DNA from: Psychrobacillus sp. OK028
GTDB lineage: Bacteria; Bacillota; Bacilli; Bacillales_A; Planococcaceae
Length of the DNA: 64,000 nucleotides
Reading direction: 5' to 3'
NCBI RefSeq assembly: GCF_900103605.1
Contig: NZ_FNHY01000007.1
Coordinates: 186,001 to 250,000 of the forward strand
The translations under genes were made by a program, and so were the position numbers. The stretch's first letter is position 1, and every line of letters starts with the position of its first letter. The notes under the pieces are model-generated. The model was not told the DNA's origin. It ran no database searches and saw nothing but the letters and a program-made list of their open reading frames with translations. Below are positions 57,889-64,000 of this stretch, in pieces.

Positions 57889-60021
57889 ATGAACAAGATT
57901 ATGGGAGGATTAGCAGCAACCTTGTTAATCACTTTAACATTAGGAGCTTGTACTCCAAAAGAAGAGGCTATCACGGAGAAAAAAGTAATCGATGTAAATG
58001 AGGAGTATCTATCTGCAGTGGATGTCGATTATGCATATGATTTCACGAAGAGCCTAGAGGAATTTAAAACAAATGAAAAACTAGGTTATCGAACTGCTGG
58101 ATCAGAAGCAGAGCTAAAAACCGGAGAAAAAATTGCTGAAGAGATGAAAAGAATTGGACTTACTGAAGTTACCAAGGACGAGTTCTCTGTAGACACATGG
58201 GAATTTGAAAAAGCAGATCTAACATTCTTAGATGAAAATGGTGAAGAGCATTTAGCTGTTTTAGGTGCTTACCAAGTAAATTTCGATACGAATGGTGTGA
58301 AGGACCTTGAAATCGTCTACGGTGGTAAAGGGACTGCTGATGATTTAGCAAATCTTGATATCGAAGGTAAGCTAGTTTTAATTGACATAAATCAACGAGA
58401 AGAATGGTGGATTAGCTACCCTGCATACCAAGCACATTTAAAAGGAGCTGCTGGAGTAATTGCAGTTCAGGAAGCTGGATATGCAGAAGTGGATGAAGAT
58501 GCGCTTAATGCGCAGGATATATGCGGACCAGATGATGCTCCAGCATTTTCGATGTCCCAAACAGATGCAAAGCAGCTAAAGAAAGCTTTAGAGGCTAGTG
58601 AGAATGGTACGATGACTGTACAATTTGATGCTAAATCTACGGTAAAAATGGATGGCAAGACATATAACTATTACGGGAAAATTATCGGGAAAGACCCTGA
58701 GTCGTATATCATTTTATCTGCTCACTACGATTCTTACTTCTCTGGATTCCAGGATGACCATGCAGCTATCGGATTAATGATGGGTGTGGCGAAAGGTTTA
58801 GTAGACAGTGGATATCAACCAGAAAAAACGATTATTTTCAATGCACTTGCTGCGGAGGAATGGGGAGTTTCAAATACTCGCTATGACTGGTCAACCGGTG
58901 CGTATAACCAAATATTCAATATCCACCCGGAATGGGTTGGAAAAGCATTTGCTAATATGAACTTCGAGCTTCCGGCTTATGAGCATACGACGCAAGATGA
59001 AATTCGTTCTGTCTATGAACTGAATAATTTTTTAACGGAATTTGGAAAAACTGTACCAAGCGTGGATGGTGTTTATAAAGACGGGATTTCTGTCGTTTCT
59101 CCTCTTCGTACTTGGTCCGATGATTTCTCATTTGGAATTGCTGGTGTTCCTGCACTTCGCAATGATTTCCAGGACAGTGATTTCATGCGTACCCATTATC
59201 ATTCACAATTTGATAACGAGGATACTTATAATGAGAAAGCATTTAAATTCCACTTAAATCTATATGGTTTACTTTCGATGCATTACGATCAAACAGCTGT
59301 TGTTCCACTCGACTTCACAACACGTTTGACGGAAATGAAAAAAGTAATCGACACGGATGCTTTTGGACAAGCGAAAGTTTCTTCTGAACAATTAGTAGCA
59401 GAGATTGATAAAGCAATTGCTCTTGCAGAAGAAGTAAATACCAAGGTTGCTAAAGTAAACGATGATTATTTTGAAGCACTAACTAAAGAAGATACAGAAG
59501 CAGCACAAAAGTTATATGAAGAAAGCCGTGAATTGAATAGTGGTCTACTTGCAGCATTTAAGTACGCAGAAGACCAATTCGTTCGCTTAACATGGGAGGA
59601 TGTACAAATATTCCCACACCAACATGCTCAACACAATATTACGAATCTTGCACTAGCTATTGAAGCTTTAGAAAAAGGCGATATAACTACTGCGACTGAT
59701 GAATACCTATGGGCAATTGACAATAACTGGTACGCATACGATTTCGATAAAGAAGTATTCGATTATTTCACAGACTATGTGCTAGAAGCTCCAAAGGAAA
59801 AACTTATGTGGGGTGAAGGCAGAATTGTCGGCCATGAAGACTTATTCGATACGATTAACTCGTTAACCGACAAGGGTGACCAAGCGGATGCAGATGTATC
59901 TGCAGAATTAGCAACACTTAATGAAGTACTAGAAAGACAAAAAGTATTGCTTCAAACAACTACAGACGAAGAAACCATCGCTGTACAAGAGCTTGCTAAA
60001 CAATTAGAAGCATTAAAATAA
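57889..60021 (+). CDS. M28-family zinc aminopeptidase lipoprotein
   Basis: A 710-residue lipoprotein (lipobox LGAC, Cys21). A PA-type insert (about 140-250) sits before the peptidase domain. Zinc ligands are visible as His279 and Asp281 in SAHYDSYFSG, Asp290 in QDDHAAIG, the Glu pair 323/324 in AAEEWG, and a later His in HYHSQFD (near 440). A helical C-terminal region of about 230 residues, with no family I recognise, follows. It would act outside the membrane on peptides. AAAGGA precedes the ATG. A strong terminator ends the gene. Relatives are often annotated as M28 or aminopeptidase Y type. Confidence 0.9.
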   Translation: MNKIMGGLAATLLITLTLGACTPKEEAITEKKVIDVNEEYLSAVDVDYAYDFTKSLEEFKTNEKLGYRTAGSEAELKTGEKIAEEMKRIGLTEVTKDEFSVDTWEFEKADLTFLDENGEEHLAVLGAYQVNFDTNGVKDLEIVYGGKGTADDLANLDIEGKLVLIDINQREEWWISYPAYQAHLKGAAGVIAVQEAGYAEVDEDALNAQDICGPDDAPAFSMSQTDAKQLKKALEASENGTMTVQFDAKSTVKMDGKTYNYYGKIIGKDPESYIILSAHYDSYFSGFQDDHAAIGLMMGVAKGLVDSGYQPEKTIIFNALAAEEWGVSNTRYDWSTGAYNQIFNIHPEWVGKAFANMNFELPAYEHTTQDEIRSVYELNNFLTEFGKTVPSVDGVYKDGISVVSPLRTWSDDFSFGIAGVPALRNDFQDSDFMRTHYHSQFDNEDTYNEKAFKFHLNLYGLLSMHYDQTAVVPLDFTTRLTEMKKVIDTDAFGQAKVSSEQLVAEIDKAIALAEEVNTKVAKVNDDYFEALTKEDTEAAQKLYEESRELNSGLLAAFKYAEDQFVRLTWEDVQIFPHQHAQHNITNLALAIEALEKGDITTATDEYLWAIDNNWYAYDFDKEVFDYFTDYVLEAPKEKLMWGEGRIVGHEDLFDTINSLTDKGDQADADVSAELATLNEVLERQKVLLQTTTDEETIAVQELAKQLEALK

Positions 60022-60030
60022 TAACGAATT

Positions 60031-60065
60031 AAGGCTATCTGAGAGTTGTATACTCGGATAGCCTT
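60031..60065 (+). terminator. Terminator of the M28 peptidase gene
   Basis: AAGGCTATC and GATAGCCTT are perfect 9-base arms around a 17-base loop, followed by TCTTTTTC. The convergent dehydrogenase gene ends just beyond. Confidence 0.85.
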
Positions 60066-60079
60066 TCTTTTTCTATAAA

Positions 60080-61039
60080 TTAAATTAAGGTACGAATCAC
60101 TCTTCCATCCAAGTACGCTTGAATATCTTCTATTGCTTCTTGGTAATACATAGTGTAATTTCTTTCTGTTACATATCCTAAGTGTGGGGTGGCTAATAGA
60201 TTCGGCATTGTTCGGAATGGGTGGTCCTTTGGTAGTGGCTCGATATCGAATACATCTAATCCTGCTCCGGCAATCCAGTTTTCATGGAGCGCTTTTATAA
60301 GCGACTGTTGGTCAACTATTGCAGACCTTGATGTATTAATCAAATAAGCGGAGCTTTTCATATCGTGTAAGTCCTTCTCACTTATCAGTCCTATAGTTCT
60401 GTCGCTTAATACTAGATGAATAGAGACGTAATCACTTGTCTTTAACAACTCTTCTTTCGAACTTGCCAACTGAACACCTAGCTTATCTGTTCGCTCCTTC
60501 GTTAAGTTTTGACTCCAGGCGATGACATCCATTCCAAAGGCTTGCGCTATAGTTGCCATTCGTCCACCTATTTTACCCAGCCCAAGAAGACCTAAACGTT
60601 TCCCATATAAATCTGTCCCAACTGTGCTCTGCCATATTCCATTTCTACGAAGGCTATCGTTTTCTTTCATAATTTGACGTGCCAGGTTTAGTATTAAAGC
60701 CCAAGTTAACTCTGTTGGCGGCTCTGAAGAACTTGCTGTTCCACAAACAGTAACTCCATGATCAGTTGCAGCCACAAGGTCAATCGATGCATTTCTCATT
60801 CCGGAAGTTATCAGTAGTTTAAGCTTAGGCAACTTTTCAAAAAGTGGGGCTCCAAAAGGTGTGCGCTCCCGCATCACAATTACTATTTCTGCATCACGAA
60901 TGGATTCCACAAGTTCATTTTCATCATTAAAGTGCTGTGAAAACGAAACAACCTCGACCTTCTCTGTAATAGCTGACCAGTCTGCCATTTTTAAAGCAAC
61001 TTGCTGGTAATCATCTAAAATAGCACAACGTATCCTCAT
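60080..61039 (-). CDS. D-isomer-specific 2-hydroxyacid dehydrogenase
   Basis: A 319-residue NAD-dependent dehydrogenase. The Rossmann motif GLLGLGKIGGRMA lies near residue 150. The catalytic Arg is in INTSRSAIVD, the Glu in GLDVFDIEPLP and the His in LATPHLGYVTE. AAAGGAGG precedes the ATG. It lies 12 bases after a TauE/SafE exporter gene in the same direction, so the two are probably co-transcribed. The substrate could be a 2-hydroxy or 2-keto acid, possibly one linked to sulfonate metabolism given the neighbour, but that link is only inference. Confidence 0.9.
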   Translation of the reverse strand: MRIRCAILDDYQQVALKMADWSAITEKVEVVSFSQHFNDENELVESIRDAEIVIVMRERTPFGAPLFEKLPKLKLLITSGMRNASIDLVAATDHGVTVCGTASSSEPPTELTWALILNLARQIMKENDSLRRNGIWQSTVGTDLYGKRLGLLGLGKIGGRMATIAQAFGMDVIAWSQNLTKERTDKLGVQLASSKEELLKTSDYVSIHLVLSDRTIGLISEKDLHDMKSSAYLINTSRSAIVDQQSLIKALHENWIAGAGLDVFDIEPLPKDHPFRTMPNLLATPHLGYVTERNYTMYYQEAIEDIQAYLDGRVIRTLI

Positions 61040-61051
61040 ACTAACCCTCCT

Positions 61052-61786
61052 TTATTTCAAATAGTCCACTACAATTTGTACAAGAAGTAATATAGTAACC
61101 ACTCGCAATAGCGGTTTAATATGTTGCGCTTTTAGTTTTCGTGCAAGGCGAAGACCAAGCTGTGCTCCAATTATCGCACCTAGCATTAACGCAAGCGTCA
61201 CTGGCCACATAATCTTACCAGTAGAAATATATGTTATCGATGCTCCGAAGCAGCTAGAGAACACGCCAATTCGAGCAAGTCCCACAGCTCGTATATATGC
61301 AATTTTTTCACTTGCATACAAGTACAGTGCAAGTGTGCTGCTCCCTGGACCAAACATACCGTCATACATTCCGATTCCTAGTAATGCTGGTGCCGTTTTT
61401 TTATTCAGCTGAAAAATTTCCTTTCCATCAAAGTTTCCTTTTCCCATAAAGGATGTAACAAAGGCAAAGCTTAGTAGAATAATAGCGATCATCGTCAAGA
61501 CTTCCCCACTTAGAAAGGAAGCAACGAGTCCACCTATTATCCCCCCTCCTAAACAAAACACCAATACTGATATCGCCTCTTTACCGCTTACCTCTTTTTT
61601 CACGAAAATCACAAGAAAGCTAGAGAACGAACTGACTGTGTTCGATACTTTGTTAGCCCCAATGGCAGAATGCACGGGCAATCCCATTAATAACATCATC
61701 GGCAGACTTATAAGACCTCCCCCACCTACTAATGTACCTACTACATTCCCCATAACGCCTATAATGAAAAAGATTACAAACTCCAT
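61052..61786 (-). CDS. TauE/SafE-family anion exporter
   Basis: A 244-residue membrane protein with about eight helices. The paired family motifs are GTLVGGGGLISLPMMLLMGLPVHSAIGANKV in the first half (quoted in part: GGGGLISLPMML) and GMYDGMFGPGSSTLALYLY in the second. Such proteins export sulfite, sulfoacetate or related anions. It begins a two-gene transcript with the 2-hydroxyacid dehydrogenase. The anion cannot be named from sequence. Confidence 0.9.
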   Translation of the reverse strand: MEFVIFFIIGVMGNVVGTLVGGGGLISLPMMLLMGLPVHSAIGANKVSNTVSSFSSFLVIFVKKEVSGKEAISVLVFCLGGGIIGGLVASFLSGEVLTMIAIILLSFAFVTSFMGKGNFDGKEIFQLNKKTAPALLGIGMYDGMFGPGSSTLALYLYASEKIAYIRAVGLARIGVFSSCFGASITYISTGKIMWPVTLALMLGAIIGAQLGLRLARKLKAQHIKPLLRVVTILLLVQIVVDYLK

Positions 61787-61949
61787 TTAAAATGCCTTCT
61801 TTCAAAACCTCTTTTGTTCTTTTAGCATACTCCGACTTCTATTATAAGTAAATTCGATAGTTATTATCGTTTTACATAGGAAAAACTTATCGTCATTGGG
61901 AGGATTATTGATTCGCTTAAGGGAAGAAGTAATACAAGGAGGGATTTCC

Positions 61950-62951
61950 ATGAAAAAAAGGTTTCTAGTTATTTTACTAGTCTTATTCGGCTGTACGGAG
62001 GAGATAGAAAAGTTGCCCAACCGTGGTCCAATTGTAGAAAAGGTCGCACCAAACTTAAATATTCCTTGGTCCATTAATTTACATGACAATACCTTTTATA
62101 TTTCTGAACGTGTTGGTACTATTGCACGTATACAAGATGGCACGGTTGAACATGAGCCAGTACAATTTTCGAAGAAGCTTGCAGCAATCTCAGAAGCAGG
62201 TTTACTCGGCTTTGTACTGAAACCTGACTTTGAAAAAACAGGTGAAGCATTCGCTTACTATACATATGATATGAACGGAGAAGCCTTTAACAGAGTTGTA
62301 ACTATTAAGCGAGAAGAGGGTCAATGGCAAGAAATCTTTATTCATTTGGACGGCATAAAGACAGGTAATATTCATCATGGTGGCCGATTAGAAATTGGAC
62401 CAGACAGAATGCTATATGTTACCGTCGGTGACGCAGGAAATCCTAATAATGCACAGGACTCAACTTCACTGAATGGCAAGATACTCCGTATGAACGATGA
62501 CGGCTCATTTGAAATATTCTCCATGGGGCACCGTAATCCTCAGGGACTTGCCTGGGACAAAGATGGAACCCTATATGAAGCGGAGCATGGTCAGTCATCC
62601 AATGATGAAATCAATTTAGTCAAACAAGGTAAAAACTATGGCTATCCAATAATCGAGGGAGAAGAAACAAAAGAAGGACTAGTATCTCCTATAATCACAT
62701 CTGGCAGCAATGAGACGTGGGCACCATCAGGCATTACCTTTCATCAAGGCAAATTGTATGTAGCAACCCTTCGTGGAGAATCTGTGAAAGTGATAAACGT
62801 GGAAACTGGTGAGATTGAGCAATCGATTACAGGATTCGGACGAGTGCGCGACGTTTTCTCCGACGGGGAGTCACTTTATTTCATCACAAATAATACGGAT
62901 GGCCGCGGCACTCCTAGTGGTGATGATGACGTATTGTATAAATTGGATTAG
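61950..62951 (+). CDS. PQQ-type sugar dehydrogenase-like beta-propeller lipoprotein
   Basis: A 333-residue protein of the glucose/sorbosone dehydrogenase (GSDH) family. A short signal ends in LFGC, a likely lipobox. The six-bladed propeller shows NIPWSINLHDNTFYISER, HHGGRLEIGPDRMLYVTVGD, GHRNPQGLAWDKDG, EHGQSSNDEINL and GRVRDVFSDGESLYFITNN. Relatives include YliI and soluble PQQ glucose dehydrogenase; PQQ synthesis genes are absent here, so cofactor use is uncertain. I chose the ATG behind AAGGAGGG. No terminator follows; repeat array 4 begins within 10 bases of the stop codon. Confidence 0.88.
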   Translation: MKKRFLVILLVLFGCTEEIEKLPNRGPIVEKVAPNLNIPWSINLHDNTFYISERVGTIARIQDGTVEHEPVQFSKKLAAISEAGLLGFVLKPDFEKTGEAFAYYTYDMNGEAFNRVVTIKREEGQWQEIFIHLDGIKTGNIHHGGRLEIGPDRMLYVTVGDAGNPNNAQDSTSLNGKILRMNDDGSFEIFSMGHRNPQGLAWDKDGTLYEAEHGQSSNDEINLVKQGKNYGYPIIEGEETKEGLVSPIITSGSNETWAPSGITFHQGKLYVATLRGESVKVINVETGEIEQSITGFGRVRDVFSDGESLYFITNNTDGRGTPSGDDDVLYKLD

Positions 62952-62958
62952 TGGTGGT

Positions 62959-63075
62959 GATCGATCAATTATTTTGGGTGGTTGATCGATTTTTGGCCGT
63001 CATCAATCGATTTTCCGTTGTGATCGATCGATTATATAGTATGATCGATCGATTTTCACCTATCTTCAATCGATT
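62959..63075. repeat. 21-bp-phased repeat array 4 (word GATCGATT)
   Basis: Six words aligned on their GATCGATT end start at 62963, 62984, 63005, 63026, 63047 and 63068, exactly 21 bases apart. Three are extended to GATCGATC followed by AATT or GATT, and two read AATCGATT. The intervening bases vary. The array fills the entire gap between two convergent genes, and no ordinary intrinsic terminator is present there. All frames through it contain stop codons or lack starts. Confidence 0.9.
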
Positions 63076-63076
63076 C

Positions 63077-63550
63077 TTAATAAATCTTCTTTGACATAGC
63101 AATTTGTATACCAGATCTTCCATTAAACCGTCTACCTTCATCGATAAAACCTGATTTTCGATACACAGCTTGTGCAGACTTGTTTGCTTCGTTCACCCCA
63201 AGCACGATTGTTTTTACATTTGGAAAATGCTTGTTTACAAAGCTATGCAGTAGCTCCATAGACTTTTGCGCAATTCCCCTCCCCTGGTAATCTGGATGTA
63301 TGGAATATCCTCGGAGTAAAAGACTCTCTGCCATATCTGTATAATGGAATTTATCATCTCCCGTATCTAACACGAAGAAGCCAACACTCTGATCATCTTC
63401 CGTTATAATAATAGGAGTATACGTTGCATTTATTTGAGCACGTTCTAGTAATTCTAATGGATGTCCTGTGAATGAAAGCTGCTCCTCAGATAGCGGATAA
63501 TTTTCTAACGATTTACGATAACTATCATTATAAATAGTAAGCTTGATCAT
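63077..63550 (-). CDS. GNAT-family N-acetyltransferase
   Basis: A 157-residue acetyltransferase. The acetyl-CoA motif lies in RGYSIHPDYQGRGIAQKSM, followed by VLGVNEANKSAQAVYRKSGF, the standard C-terminal GNAT ending. AAAGGGGTG precedes the chosen ATG. It is monocistronic, divergent from the FAD monooxygenase gene, and its 3' end directly abuts repeat array 4. The acceptor is unknown. Confidence 0.87.
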   Translation of the reverse strand: MIKLTIYNDSYRKSLENYPLSEEQLSFTGHPLELLERAQINATYTPIIITEDDQSVGFFVLDTGDDKFHYTDMAESLLLRGYSIHPDYQGRGIAQKSMELLHSFVNKHFPNVKTIVLGVNEANKSAQAVYRKSGFIDEGRRFNGRSGIQIAMSKKIY

Positions 63551-63601
63551 AAATTTCACCCCTTTTAACTAGACTATCACAATTGGCGGAGGTATTTCCA
63601 A

Positions 63602-64000
63602 ATGAAAATAGCAATTATAGGTGGAGGTATTGGGGGGCTCTGTGCTGCGGTAACCCTACAAAAACAAGGGTTCGCTGTTCAAGTCTTTGAAGCTAACCCA
63701 ACGTTTCAACCAGTGGGCGCGGGTATTGGAATAGGATCCAACGCCTTGCAGGCACTGATGGAAATCGGTGTAGGTGAAAATGTATTTGCAAATGGCCATG
63801 TTCTACATACGCAAATATTTCAAGATGAGTGTGGAAAGTTTTTAAATACGATTGATTTTACTGTTCTAAAAAAACTTTATGGCCAAGAAAATATTACTAT
63901 TCATCGTGCTGATTTGCATAGAACTTTCCTAGAAGCACTTAAACCGAATACACTTCATTTTAATAAAAAATGTCTATCTATCGTGCAAAAAGATCATCAA
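63602..64000 (+). CDS. FAD-dependent monooxygenase, partial
   Basis: The first 133 residues of a flavoprotein that runs off the right edge. The N-terminal dinucleotide motif IAIIGGGIGGLCAAVTLQKQG binds FAD (IGGGIGGLCAA as the core) and is followed by VQVFEANP, the acidic end of the second strand, and GAGIGIGSNALQAL. The HRADLHRTFLEAL segment is the conserved FAD-ribose region of the UbiH/salicylate hydroxylase group. GGAGG precedes the ATG by 9 bases. The substrate is unknown; aromatic hydroxylases and tetracycline-inactivating relatives belong to the same group. Confidence 0.88.
   Translation, partial: MKIAIIGGGIGGLCAAVTLQKQGFAVQVFEANPTFQPVGAGIGIGSNALQALMEIGVGENVFANGHVLHTQIFQDECGKFLNTIDFTVLKKLYGQENITIHRADLHRTFLEALKPNTLHFNKKCLSIVQKDHQ

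Overview
The window looks like chromosomal DNA from a low-GC Gram-positive rod of the Bacillales. Ribosome-binding sites are GGAGG-rich, TTG and GTG starts are common, and lipoprotein binding proteins are abundant. Gene families match Bacillus subtilis (frl, ytm/tcy, opuC, paiB, pcp, csp, RsbR-like), and there is a near-perfect sigma-D promoter. The mix suggests Planococcaceae/Caryophanaceae (Psychrobacillus or Sporosarcina type), but this is inference. I see no rRNA, tRNA, CRISPR array, prophage or intact insertion sequence.

Layout. 1-2.9 kb: the start of a fructosamine (frl) uptake and deglycase operon with its promoter and operator. 3-9 kb: a small hydrophilic protein, an alpha/beta hydrolase, a divergent SDR/TetR pair with a shared palindrome, a DHFR-like reductase, two unknown genes and a sigma-D chemoreceptor. 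9-16 kb: a LacI-controlled RbsBAC-type importer with a Gfo/Idh dehydrogenase and a divergent TIM-barrel isomerase. 16-18 kb: a possibly flagellar-regulon gene, a large repeat array and a small membrane protein. 18-21 kb and 31-33.7 kb: two near-identical three-gene OpuC-type osmolyte importers with conserved leaders of about 300 nt. 22.7-30.5 kb: a ytm/tcy-like organosulfur operon with its LysR regulator. 34-37 kb: a MocR regulator, a LysE fragment, PaiB and a Nudix hydrolase. 37-42 kb: RlmN, DUF1295, a FakA-DegV fusion and DUF2177 as an operon, then hemolysin III. 42.6-46 kb: two cold-shock genes with duplicated attenuator-like leaders, Pcp and unknowns. 46-54 kb: a PAS-STAS protein, TctABC with its two-component system, and an AEC carrier. 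54-64 kb: a CHASE4-GGDEF protein, an orphan membrane-anchored PstS-like protein, an XRE regulator, an M28 peptidase, a 2-hydroxyacid dehydrogenase, a TauE exporter, a sugar dehydrogenase, a GNAT and a truncated FAD monooxygenase.

The most striking feature is not a gene. Four separate intergenic spaces (around 17.1, 42.5, 57.1 and 63.0 kb) each hold an array of a short word of 8-12 bases repeated at exactly 21-bp intervals, with variable DNA between copies. The period is the same in all four, but each locus has its own word. I know no named repeat family with this behaviour.
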